Shown here: one piece after another, positions 16,985-24,483 of the stretch
Numbering within the stretch: the stretch's first letter is position 1
How the letters are laid out: every line of letters starts with the position of its first letter
Assembly (NCBI GenBank): GCA_947306495.1
Contig: CAMZGT010000013.1
Location: 1 to 41,135 of the forward strand
DNA length: 41,135 nucleotides
Direction of reading: 5' to 3'
Origin: an uncultured Acinetobacter sp.
GTDB lineage: Bacteria; Cyanobacteriota; Vampirovibrionia; Gastranaerophilales; Gastranaerophilaceae
The notes under the pieces: generated by a model
The model's database searches: none
What the model was told of the DNA's origin: nothing
Seen by the model: only the letters and a program-made list of their open reading frames with translations
Position numbers and translations under genes: made by a program

Positions 16985-17194
16985 GATTTTTATAGAGTTA
17001 TTCTATAATGTTTCTATACAAGGTTATGTGAGGAATATATAAAAGAGAGCTTAGCTTATATTTCTTGTGCCTTAAATTAAGACGTCGTCCGTTTATGATG
17101 TACTTAAAGAAAAAAGAATTACTTAAATTTTAAATTGTTGTTGATTGGGATATGTACTTATATATGAGATTGGAGAAATTCAATCTCTTTTTAT
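16985..17194 (+). ncRNA. Probable structured small RNA ending in an intrinsic terminator
   Basis: This region of about 210 bases has no open frame but a chain of good hairpins. The first is TATAGA/TCTATA (16991-17007). The second is a two-part stem AAGG (17020-17023) with CCTT (17070-17073), enclosing 10 bp at 17030-17039/17057-17066. The third is a 12-bp stem with one bulge at 17077-17088/17095-17107. It ends in GAGATTG-loop-CAATCTC (17166-17187) followed by TTTTTATT, a strong terminator. A TATACT box lies at 16974-16979. I could not match it to 6S RNA, tmRNA, SRP or RNase P RNA. It could instead be an extended 3' UTR of the gene at 16557. Confidence 0.55.
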
Positions 17195-17214
17195 TATGTA
17201 CATATTGTAAAGTT

Positions 17215-17244
17215 TTGTGAATGCGAGTGTATGAGTTATATAAT
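17215..17244 (+). promoter_or_regulatory. Promoter for the 63-residue gene
   Basis: TTGTGA (17215-17220), 18 bases, TATAAT (17239-17244). It lies inside the second copy of the direct repeat TTGTAAAGTTTTGT, whose first copy covers the end of the preceding gene (about 16948). Confidence 0.55.
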
Positions 17245-17273
17245 TATATAAAAATTTTGAAAGGAACGATAAG

Positions 17274-17465
17274 ATGACAGGAATCACAGGATACGGAAAA
17301 CTCCAAATTATAAAGAAATATGATAATAGCATTAAAGGTAATTTGGAACATACTAACGCAATCAACGCGACTTGTGCTACAGGAATTTCGGATGAAACAG
17401 AAACTTCAGGTATGATTGGAGGATTATTTACAGAAAATGTATTATTACAGGCCGATTGTCCTTAA
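17274..17465 (+). CDS. Small protein of 63 residues, unknown function
   Basis: The frame MTGITGYGKLQIIKKYDNSI continues to ...GGLFTENVLLQADCP. It has its own promoter 30 bases upstream and a good ribosome site (GAAAGGAACG) eight bases before the ATG, which is why I accept it as a gene despite its size. It is hydrophilic, Gly/Thr-rich, and has two cysteines. No family was recognised and no signal peptide is present. fabI follows after 107 bases. Confidence 0.55.
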   Translation: MTGITGYGKLQIIKKYDNSIKGNLEHTNAINATCATGISDETETSGMIGGLFTENVLLQADCP

Positions 17466-17572
17466 ATGAAAATTTAATATTATTACATTCTACAGCCAAA
17501 TAACATTTGCCTTTAATATGTTTTTTTGGTATTCTGCTTATAACGTTAAATATGGAAAAGGAGTTTTAAAAT

Positions 17573-18382
17573 ATGGATTTAATGAAAGGTAAAAAAGGTG
17601 TGATTTTTGGTGTGTCTAACACTCACGGAATTGCATACGGTATAGCAAAGCAATTACATGAAGCAGGTGCTGAAATAGCGTTTACATATGCAGGCGAAGC
17701 TATGGAAAAAAGAGTTCGTCCGATAGCAGAGGGAATGAATGCAAAGATTATCATGAGTTGTGACGTAACAAAAGAAGAAGAAGTTGAAGCAGTTTTCAAA
17801 GAATGCGAAAAAGTATACGGAAAGTTAGACTTTGTTGTACATGCTGTCGCTTTTGCTCCTAAAGAAGATTTGATGGGCAGATTTGTGGATACTTCTAAGC
17901 AAGGATGGGACATAGCTCTTGGTGTAAGCGCATATTCTCTAGTTACAATATGCCGTTACGCTGAACCTATAATGAACGTAGGAAGCTCAATATTTGCTCT
18001 TACATATCTTGGTTCAATACTATCAGTTCCAAGCTATAATGTTATGGGTGTAGCTAAAGCTGCCCTTGAATCAGCAATGAGATTCTTAGCTGTTGATTTG
18101 GGACATAAAGGAATTCGTGTTAACTGCTTATCTTCCGGTCCGGTTAAAACTCTTGCCTCGATGGGCATCGCAGGCTTTTCAAAAATGCTTAAAGCAGCTA
18201 CAATGAGAGCTCCTCTAAACAGAAATGTTTCTTTAGATGATGTAGGTAAAGCTGGCTTGTACTTAGCTTCTGATTTATCAAGCGGCACTACAGGTGAAGT
18301 AATCTATTGTGACTGCGGATGCCATTCAGCTTATGCTTCTGCAGAAGAAATGGACGTTCTGTCCTCTGTTCCTGAAGCATAA
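17573..18382 (+). CDS. fabI: Enoyl-[acyl-carrier-protein] reductase (NADH), FabI type
   Basis: FabI carries out the last reduction of each fatty-acid elongation cycle and is the triclosan target in many bacteria. The 269-residue SDR-fold protein has the FabI-type cofactor motif GVSNTHGIAYGIAKQL rather than the usual SDR GxxxGxG. Catalytic Tyr155 and Lys162 (SYNVMGVAK) follow, with a further Tyr145 (TYLG). The C-terminal GEVIYCDCGCHS closes the fold with three nearby cysteines. AAAAGGAG lies eight bases before the ATG. A small thioredoxin-like gene follows after 21 bases and is probably co-transcribed. Confidence 0.95.
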   Translation: MDLMKGKKGVIFGVSNTHGIAYGIAKQLHEAGAEIAFTYAGEAMEKRVRPIAEGMNAKIIMSCDVTKEEEVEAVFKECEKVYGKLDFVVHAVAFAPKEDLMGRFVDTSKQGWDIALGVSAYSLVTICRYAEPIMNVGSSIFALTYLGSILSVPSYNVMGVAKAALESAMRFLAVDLGHKGIRVNCLSSGPVKTLASMGIAGFSKMLKAATMRAPLNRNVSLDDVGKAGLYLASDLSSGTTGEVIYCDCGCHSAYASAEEMDVLSSVPEA

Positions 18383-18403
18383 AACTTGATAAGGAGGCAA
18401 ACA

Positions 18404-18787
18404 ATGAAAAAGTTATTCATGTTTTTATTATTAACCTGCACAATAATTTTTGGAATCCAGAAATCATTTGCTATGAAGTTTGATGAAGCTTTAACTCAAA
18501 CTAAACCAATGGCTGTTCTAATCTACGCTGACTGGGCTGATGATTCTGAGAAAGTAATGCAAGCTTATGATGCAATGGAGCCAAAAGTTTCTAATAAATA
18601 TAATTTCACAAAAATAAATATAGCGACAGAAGATACAAAGCCTTTTAACAAAATGTATCATATTTATCCAAATTTACCTTATGTATTATTCTTCAAAGAC
18701 AGAGGAAGAATTTCAAGATACCTAAAAAAAGATTGCGTTCTTAATGAGGCTTGTTTTAAAGAGAAATTAGATTTCTTTGCTAATTGA
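18404..18787 (+). CDS. Secreted thioredoxin-fold protein lacking the CxxC site
   Basis: This 127-residue protein has a signal peptide (MKKLFMFLLLTCTIIFG..., cleavage near SFA). The mature part follows the thioredoxin pattern: AVLIYADWADDSEKV at the active-site position, the NKMYHIYPNLPYVLFFKDRG strand with the cis-Pro, then a final helix. Where thioredoxin has WCxxC this has WADDS, so both redox cysteines are replaced by Ala and Ser. It therefore cannot act as a classical disulfide oxidoreductase and may bind protein or act as a chaperone. ATG 18404 is chosen because AAGGAGG lies eight bases upstream. Confidence 0.75.
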   Translation: MKKLFMFLLLTCTIIFGIQKSFAMKFDEALTQTKPMAVLIYADWADDSEKVMQAYDAMEPKVSNKYNFTKINIATEDTKPFNKMYHIYPNLPYVLFFKDRGRISRYLKKDCVLNEACFKEKLDFFAN

Positions 18788-18798
18788 TAAAAAGATTA

Positions 18799-18840
18799 AC
18801 CGCCTATAATTTATTTTGGCGGTTTTTCTTTTTTTTTTAT
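18799..18840 (+). terminator. Intrinsic terminator of the fabI transcript
   Basis: ACCGCC (18799-18804) pairs with GGCGGT (18818-18823), followed by TTTTC and a run of ten T. Confidence 0.85.
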
Positions 18841-18876
18841 CATGTTTAAGTTAAACTTTTCTAGAGGAAAAGATTT

Positions 18877-20385
18877 ATGACTATTTTATACATATACATC
18901 ACAATTTTTACAATATATTACTTAATTCTTGCTTTTAGCGGTTTAAGACCAAATAAAAGAATAAGGGATAAGTATACATCAAAAGATTCAAATATATGCA
19001 TAGTTGTGTATGCAACAGGCGAAGTTCCTATGCTTGAGAATTTGGTTAAACAACTGAAAAGCCAAAGTTTTCCAAAAGAAAGATACACAATTTATGTTGT
19101 TTTAGATAAAGTTGAAAATCCTCCTGAATTTATATTTCAAACAGATTTAGATATTAATTTAATCAATATCAACAACATGGAACCTATCGGTAAAAGCCAA
19201 GCATATTCTATATTAGCAGAAAAATTGAGCGAAGTTCAGAATTTGGATGCATACGTATTTATGGACGCAAATAATTACGTTGATTCAAATTTCATGGAAA
19301 ATGTTAATTACTATTTAACTAAATATGATGTATTTATTCCGATGATTAACTATATTGGCGAATATAAAGATATGAAATTTTGGGATTGTGTTAAAGTTAC
19401 GTATTCAAGATACATTTCAAAATTTATTTACGCTGCAAGAACTAAATTAGGACTTTCAAATTTAATTAATACTGATACTTTTGCAATAAAAAGAATTACT
19501 CTTAATAAAATTGATTCTTTTGACTTTAATAACAAAATCTCAGAAACTATATACACACTAAAACTTGCAAAAGAAAATATTATGACAGCTTACGTTGATG
19601 ATTTAAAAGTATATAAAAATATAGAAAAATATGACTCAAGAATACCATCGCTTTCAAAAAGAATTGAAATTTTTTGGAATAATATAACGAATTGCAAAAA
19701 TTTTAAAAGTTTTGAATACACAGCGTCATTAATTGCGCCCAATATGCTTACTTGCGCTATCTTATATGGGATTTTGCTTGTTCACTCATACAACTTTCCT
19801 TTTATAGTAAGTTTTTCAACTATGTTTATTACGTTTATGCTTCTAGCATTAGCCTTCTGTATAAGTTTATTTAATGCAAATATATATGCACAAGAACATT
19901 TATATCTTTTTGCGTATCCGCTATATTCGGTTTTCCATGTAATTAAAAATTTCCCGCCAATCAGATTTATTATAAATCTTGTTACAGGGAAAAATAAAAA
20001 GCATGATGTTGAAAAAATGATTACGGATGTAATCGTTACAGACGGTAAAAACGATTATCCCTGCAAACTTGAATTAATATCAGATAACGGACTGGCAAAA
20101 GTAAAATTCATTAACAAAAAGAAAACATATACTACGAAAAACAATCACCTTAGAATGGTTGATGCAATAAAAGAACTATCCGAAAAGCTAAATGACTATG
20201 GTCTGACTTTAAAAATTTGCCAATGCTGCAGATATTTTCAGCCGGTTGTAGACGGTTCAACAAACATGGTTAAAGGAGTTTGCAATTACCAGTTTGAAGG
20301 CAGAGTCTCCGGAGATATCATACCTACACTAATTTGGAACACATGCCCGGCTTTTGAAAAACAAAATGTTGTTAATTTATTCTAG
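18877..20385 (+). CDS. Membrane GT2-type glycosyltransferase with cysteine-rich C-terminal domain
   Basis: This 502-residue protein starts with a membrane helix (residues 1-20). A GT-A domain follows with the pattern ICIVVYATGEVPMLENLVKQL, YVVLDK and the DxD-like FMDANN. Two or three membrane helices lie near residues 285-345. This order resembles GT2 enzymes that build polysaccharides or glycolipids at the inner membrane. The last 100 residues form an extra domain ending in a cysteine cluster (ICQCCRYFQP, GVCNY, WNTCPAF), possibly a zinc or iron-sulfur site. It stands alone between terminators. AGAGGAAAAG precedes the ATG. The glycan product is unknown. Confidence 0.72.
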   Translation: MTILYIYITIFTIYYLILAFSGLRPNKRIRDKYTSKDSNICIVVYATGEVPMLENLVKQLKSQSFPKERYTIYVVLDKVENPPEFIFQTDLDINLININNMEPIGKSQAYSILAEKLSEVQNLDAYVFMDANNYVDSNFMENVNYYLTKYDVFIPMINYIGEYKDMKFWDCVKVTYSRYISKFIYAARTKLGLSNLINTDTFAIKRITLNKIDSFDFNNKISETIYTLKLAKENIMTAYVDDLKVYKNIEKYDSRIPSLSKRIEIFWNNITNCKNFKSFEYTASLIAPNMLTCAILYGILLVHSYNFPFIVSFSTMFITFMLLALAFCISLFNANIYAQEHLYLFAYPLYSVFHVIKNFPPIRFIINLVTGKNKKHDVEKMITDVIVTDGKNDYPCKLELISDNGLAKVKFINKKKTYTTKNNHLRMVDAIKELSEKLNDYGLTLKICQCCRYFQPVVDGSTNMVKGVCNYQFEGRVSGDIIPTLIWNTCPAFEKQNVVNLF

Positions 20386-20391
20386 ATTAAT

Positions 20392-21234
20392 TTAATCAAT
20401 ATAAGTATCGTCTATTAGCCTAATTCTAAAAGGGCTTCCGGCAGGAATATTTACATGTCCGCCCTTATTAAAAAATGCTGTTATCGGAGATGTTAAAGTA
20501 TTTAACCCGACACATATCACACCGTAAGCGAACGGAAATGGAGATAATAAGAGAGTAGAACCATCGCCGCCAAGATTAATTGTGAGGGTAAGCATTTTAT
20601 TAAATATAGCGCGTCCCCAATTTCCTTTTTTCCACATGGTAGCGAGATATGTTCTTCTTCCTTTTATATCATTTAGAAACACTTTCTTTTCATTTGCTCT
20701 CGTAACATATGCATTAAGAGGAACATTCTGTCCTTTATAATTCATGCTTCGGACTCTTATTACAACTAATCCGCCATTACAAGTTAATTGCGGTTGATGA
20801 GATTCAATAATTTCACCTGTAAAAACTGTTGATGCAGGAATTGTATAATGTTTTGCAGTTAACACATTTTTGGTTTTAAATTTAACCTGAGCACCCTTTG
20901 TTTGCCAGTCAGAAATTTGAGCGACACTAACAACATTGAAAGATGTCCCTCTTGAGATTTTAATCTTTCCCCCTGTTATGAGATTTTTGGGAGGTATATA
21001 TTTTGTCTGAGTATCAGCTTTTATAAACGTCTTATCTGCACTGCTGTTTTTGAGTTTATCAGGTAAGTCTGGCAACGTTTCTAACTCGACTGTATTGGTA
21101 TCTTTAACAAGCTTTGATGAATTATAATTTTTTCTTATATCATCATCAACAGTCATGTCCAAATCAAAAGCATGGGCATGTGTTGAAACCAAAAGAAAAA
21201 GTGTAATTATTACATTTTTTAACAAGACTCTCAA
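20392..21234 (-). CDS. Secreted beta-rich protein of unknown function
   Basis: This protein of about 280 residues has a signal peptide (VLLKNVIITLFLLVSTHAHA, cleavage before FDLD). The TTG start at 21234 is preferred because AAAAAGGA lies eight bases upstream and gives a normal-length signal. An ATG at 21261 is the alternative. The mature C-terminal two-thirds are beta-strand rich, with Gly/Pro turns (IPASTVFTGEIIESHQPQ, NIPAGSPFRIRLIDD). This faintly recalls the beta-barrel domain of VirB10/TrbI-type proteins, but the similarity is too weak to name. It is divergent from the large membrane gene at 21357. Confidence 0.6.
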   Translation of the reverse strand: MRVLLKNVIITLFLLVSTHAHAFDLDMTVDDDIRKNYNSSKLVKDTNTVELETLPDLPDKLKNSSADKTFIKADTQTKYIPPKNLITGGKIKISRGTSFNVVSVAQISDWQTKGAQVKFKTKNVLTAKHYTIPASTVFTGEIIESHQPQLTCNGGLVVIRVRSMNYKGQNVPLNAYVTRANEKKVFLNDIKGRRTYLATMWKKGNWGRAIFNKMLTLTINLGGDGSTLLLSPFPFAYGVICVGLNTLTSPITAFFNKGGHVNIPAGSPFRIRLIDDTYID

Positions 21235-21269
21235 ATTTATAATCCTTTTTATGACTAACATACAACCTA

Positions 21270-21279
21270 ATTGTAACAA
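21270..21279. promoter_or_regulatory. ATTGTAACAA motif between divergent envelope genes
   Basis: This is nine of eleven positions of the ATTGTnACAAT palindrome found upstream of the orphan genes near the tRNA. It sits 36 bases before the minus-strand secreted gene and 78 bases before the plus-strand membrane gene. Confidence 0.35.
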
Positions 21280-21356
21280 AATTTTAATAAACTAGCAAAA
21301 AAATTTTTGATTTGTTTTAAGATATATGTGTAGACAGTTAATTTAGATTGGAAACT

Positions 21357-23420
21357 ATGATGAAGATTCATACAACGCAAAATCTAAACTCTTTAGTACA
21401 AGATCGCCATTCAACCAACTATTTGTCTTCTAGGGATTTTAGATTCAATCATTCAGAACAAATGCCTGCGCCGATTGAGGCTGGTCAGAATTTGTACTTA
21501 CCTGCGTTTAAAAATAAAAAGAGCGCAGCTGGGTGCGGAAAAAAAGTTTTAACAACAAGCAAAAAATTTGTTGGTAATATTGCGAAAGAACCAAAAATTG
21601 ATATTAAGAAAGGGGACCGAGTTATTGAGAGTTCCCTTTTTAATTGGGTTCTCAGCAAGCATAATTTTGAGCCTGTAATACAGGCAGCTGCTTCTGCTTT
21701 AATTTGTATGGCACTTCGTCCGGCAACGATTATGGCATTGCCTTCTATCGGGTCAAACAAAAATGATAACACATATGCTGCATCACACTCTTTTGCATCC
21801 GGTTTTATGGGACTTATATCTGCTATTATAATTACAACTCCATTTAAAAAAGGTGGTAATTATGTTACAAGCGTAATGCGTAAAAACTTTAAGCCGGAAG
21901 TTTTAAAGCGCTTATACCCACAGCTTAAGATTGAATCTATTTGGGAAGATAAAGCAAAAAATATACGTAAGCCTATTAATGAATGGTTGAATAACGATGG
22001 TAAAAAATTCATCGATAACATTAAAGATATCCAATTCTTGCCTGAATTTAAACAGCTTGCGGATGCATCTGAAGTAACATTTAATAAAATTCTAAAATTA
22101 GGGAATATAGATTGGGTAAAAAATAAAGGAAAATCATTTAACGATATAATCTTAGAAGACGGGTCAAAGCTTTATGACAAAATAGATATGTCAAATTTGG
22201 GTATAGTTGTTGAAGAAAACGGTTTTAGCAGTAAAGATCAACAGAAAGTATTTAAGAAAGCTCAAATATTATTACAAGATCTGGACAAAGAATATTTAAC
22301 TCAACTGATAAATGATTCTAAAAATGTAAAAGAGTCTAATTGGGGAATTCTTGACATAAATTCTGTCTACGAAGCCGACGGAAAAACTGTAAAAGATTTC
22401 AGAAAATGGAAAGATATAAACGGAAAAGAATGGAAATTAGATTTAGATAAAATCCATGTTGCTTCACCAATAGAACACATTTCCAGATTACCAAGAATTA
22501 CCGGACGCAAACGTTTCGATAAAAAAGAAGGTATTTATAAATTTACTACTTATCAAAATAATGGTATAAATGGTAATTTAGGTACTGCTATAGATGAAAA
22601 CATTGCCGACACAGCTGCCAGAAATGAGGCAATAATAAAACTATTAACCTGGGGGCCTGATATTGCAACAAGAGTTCCTATAGCAGCAGGAACAATTGCA
22701 TTAATACCTTGGACTCTAAAACATGTATTTGGATTAGAAAAATCTAAAAAAGGTCAAGAAACAAAAGATAGTCAAAATAAACAAGCCGTTGCGGAACAAA
22801 AGATTGAAAACAAAGAGAACAAAGCTGAAAATATAAATTTCAAAGGAAAAACAAGTGACCCTGATAAAGTAAACTGGTTTATTAAACAATTTGGTAAATA
22901 TTACGGGAAACCTATTATAGAATCAAAATGGATTGCCAGTGTTGCTGAAAAATTAAATAAAATTCCCGGACAATTAACAGAACACATGATGACATTGGGT
23001 TCATTAATTACAAGCAGTGTATATATGAATCGCACATTAAAGAATAAAGACTTGGATCCTGAAAGAAAAAGAACTCTGGCAATAAACCAATTTTTATGCT
23101 TCCTACTTCCGACAGTAGCTGCATATACAGTAAATCATGCACTGAATGAAAGAATTAAAAAATTTGAATATAGAGTTTCTAATAAAATGCAACATGCGGA
23201 AGGTTATGCTAAATATATGGGAAAAGAAGTTCCCGAATTCGCAAAAAATATTAAAAATATTCAAGGCATAAGAATTTTATCAAGTATCGGTATATTTGCC
23301 TTAACTTACAGATACATAACACCTGTAGTGATTACACCTATCGCTAACCTTGTTGGTGATTGGTATAATGCTAAAAGGGCACAGAAAAAAGCTGAAGAAG
23401 CAAAACTTGCTGCTAAATAA
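21357..23420 (+). CDS. Large membrane protein of unknown function with internal F-x-G motif
   Basis: This 687-residue protein is not one I recognise. A soluble N-terminal 100 residues precede two hydrophobic segments (AASALICMALRPATIMALP and the region near residues 145-165). A long charged middle domain follows, then further hydrophobic segments near residues 445-460, 560-575, 590-610 and 645-665. The motif INFKGKTSD at about residue 494 follows a Lys/Glu/Gln-rich linker, as if a second module begins there. It ends with a Lys/Ala-rich tail. ATG 21357 or the adjacent ATG 21360 is the start. It is followed by a terminator. Membrane localisation is supported; function is unknown. Confidence 0.6.
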   Translation: MMKIHTTQNLNSLVQDRHSTNYLSSRDFRFNHSEQMPAPIEAGQNLYLPAFKNKKSAAGCGKKVLTTSKKFVGNIAKEPKIDIKKGDRVIESSLFNWVLSKHNFEPVIQAAASALICMALRPATIMALPSIGSNKNDNTYAASHSFASGFMGLISAIIITTPFKKGGNYVTSVMRKNFKPEVLKRLYPQLKIESIWEDKAKNIRKPINEWLNNDGKKFIDNIKDIQFLPEFKQLADASEVTFNKILKLGNIDWVKNKGKSFNDIILEDGSKLYDKIDMSNLGIVVEENGFSSKDQQKVFKKAQILLQDLDKEYLTQLINDSKNVKESNWGILDINSVYEADGKTVKDFRKWKDINGKEWKLDLDKIHVASPIEHISRLPRITGRKRFDKKEGIYKFTTYQNNGINGNLGTAIDENIADTAARNEAIIKLLTWGPDIATRVPIAAGTIALIPWTLKHVFGLEKSKKGQETKDSQNKQAVAEQKIENKENKAENINFKGKTSDPDKVNWFIKQFGKYYGKPIIESKWIASVAEKLNKIPGQLTEHMMTLGSLITSSVYMNRTLKNKDLDPERKRTLAINQFLCFLLPTVAAYTVNHALNERIKKFEYRVSNKMQHAEGYAKYMGKEVPEFAKNIKNIQGIRILSSIGIFALTYRYITPVVITPIANLVGDWYNAKRAQKKAEEAKLAAK

Positions 23421-23440
23421 TATGTTGAATTTATACTTAA

Positions 23441-23483
23441 ATAAAAGAAGCTTTCTTTAAATTTGAATGCTTCTTTTATTATA
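23441..23483 (+). terminator. Intrinsic terminator between the membrane gene and birA
   Basis: ATAAAAGAAGC (23441-23451) pairs over 11 bases with GCTTCTTTTAT (23469-23479), followed by a T/A-rich stretch. It partly overlaps the promoter region of birA. Confidence 0.7.
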
Positions 23484-23487
23484 TAAT
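23482..23487 (+). promoter_or_regulatory. -10 box of birA, six bases before the ATG
   Basis: TATAAT ends six bases before the birA ATG and no ribosome site is present, so the transcript would be leaderless. No good -35 hexamer is visible, because that region is taken by the preceding terminator. Confidence 0.45.
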
Positions 23488-23493
23488 TTAATT

Positions 23494-24216
23494 ATGAAAA
23501 AACTATACTTAGATAAGATTGATTCAACAAATAAATATTGTAAAGATAATATTTATAATATAGATGATATGACCTTTGTTTATACATACAACCAAACGAA
23601 CGGTAGAGGTCGTCTTGAAAGGAAATGGACTTACATGGGTAAGGATAATATTTATGCAAGTATAGTTTTAAAACCATCCAAAAAAATGAAAGAAATATAT
23701 TCAAATTTAACCCAATTATTGTGTGTCGTTCTTACGGAAGTATTCGAAGAGTATGGAGTTTTTCCGAAAATAAAATGGCCAAATGACATACGAATAAATC
23801 ATAAAAAAATTTCCGGAATACTTGCTGAAGGTGTAATTAACTCCGATGGAAATTTAGAAGGATTAGTATTAGGGTTTGGCGTGAACTTAAATACTGGTGA
23901 AGATGCAGTGTATAATATAGACCAGCCTGCTACATCGCTTAATCTGGAAACAGGGAATGTAATTGATAAAGAAGTTTTCTTAAAAAAGGTTCTGAATAGG
24001 TTTTGTTTGTTATATAATAGGTTTATTGAGGAAGGATTTTTATTAATAAGAGGAGATTATTTAAAAAGAGCCGAATTCCTCAATAAAGAAGTTGCTGTAA
24101 AAGTTTTTGATAAAACATACGAAGGTACAGCAACAGACGTCACCGAGAATGGTGCATTAAAGCTCACAGATAAAAATAATCAAGAACACATACTTTTAAT
24201 AGGAGATATTTTATGA
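23494..24216 (+). CDS. birA: Biotin-[carboxylase] protein ligase, monofunctional
   Basis: BirA activates biotin with ATP and attaches it to the lysine of biotin carrier domains. The 240-residue protein has the biotin/AMP loop TNGRGRLERKW (family GRGRxxRxW), KWPNDIRINHKKISGILAEG with the catalytic lysine, and LGFGVNLN. A small C-terminal SH3-like domain follows. There is no N-terminal helix-turn-helix, so it is the class that does not repress transcription. It overlaps oadG by four bases and heads an operon that encodes a biotinylated protein (OadA), its likely target. ATG 23494 is chosen by family start and the -10 box position. Confidence 0.93.
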   Translation: MKKLYLDKIDSTNKYCKDNIYNIDDMTFVYTYNQTNGRGRLERKWTYMGKDNIYASIVLKPSKKMKEIYSNLTQLLCVVLTEVFEEYGVFPKIKWPNDIRINHKKISGILAEGVINSDGNLEGLVLGFGVNLNTGEDAVYNIDQPATSLNLETGNVIDKEVFLKKVLNRFCLLYNRFIEEGFLLIRGDYLKRAEFLNKEVAVKVFDKTYEGTATDVTENGALKLTDKNNQEHILLIGDIL

Positions 24217-24443
24217 ACGAATTGTTATTCGAAGGTTTGTCCGCAATGCTGATTGGCATGGGAACAGTGCTTTCGTTTTTGTGTTTGATGATTTGTGCTA
24301 TGCACATAATGTCAGCAGCAGTAAAGAGATTAAATATAATTTTCCCTGAAGCAGTCCCACAGGGTGCTAATATAAAAAAAGTATCCTGCAGTGATGATTC
24401 AGAAGTAGCAGCAGCAATTGTAGCAGCTATGTTCAAAAAATAA
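24213..24443 (+). CDS. oadG: Sodium-pumping decarboxylase gamma subunit
   Basis: This 76-residue protein has one membrane helix near residues 10-33 (LSAMLIGMGTVLSFLCLMIC) preceded by a short periplasmic tail. It is followed by a hydrophilic cytoplasmic tail ending DDSEVAAAIVAAMFKK, the standard OadG layout. In the family the gamma subunit holds alpha and beta together. It overlaps birA (ATGA) and precedes oadA. Short and divergent as usual, but context and topology make the call firm. Confidence 0.85.
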   Translation: MNELLFEGLSAMLIGMGTVLSFLCLMICAMHIMSAAVKRLNIIFPEAVPQGANIKKVSCSDDSEVAAAIVAAMFKK

Positions 24444-24483
24444 CAGATTTATAATATATGATTTTAAATGGAGAGATATAAAA

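Noticed and set aside
16985-17194. 6S RNA or tmRNA
   Set aside because: The ends do not form the long closing stem of 6S RNA, and no tRNA-like domain or tag-peptide frame is present.
20392-21234. VirB10/TrbI-like conjugation protein
   Set aside because: A few beta-strand patterns are reminiscent, but there is no N-terminal membrane anchor of that type and no other transfer gene nearby, so I left it unnamed.
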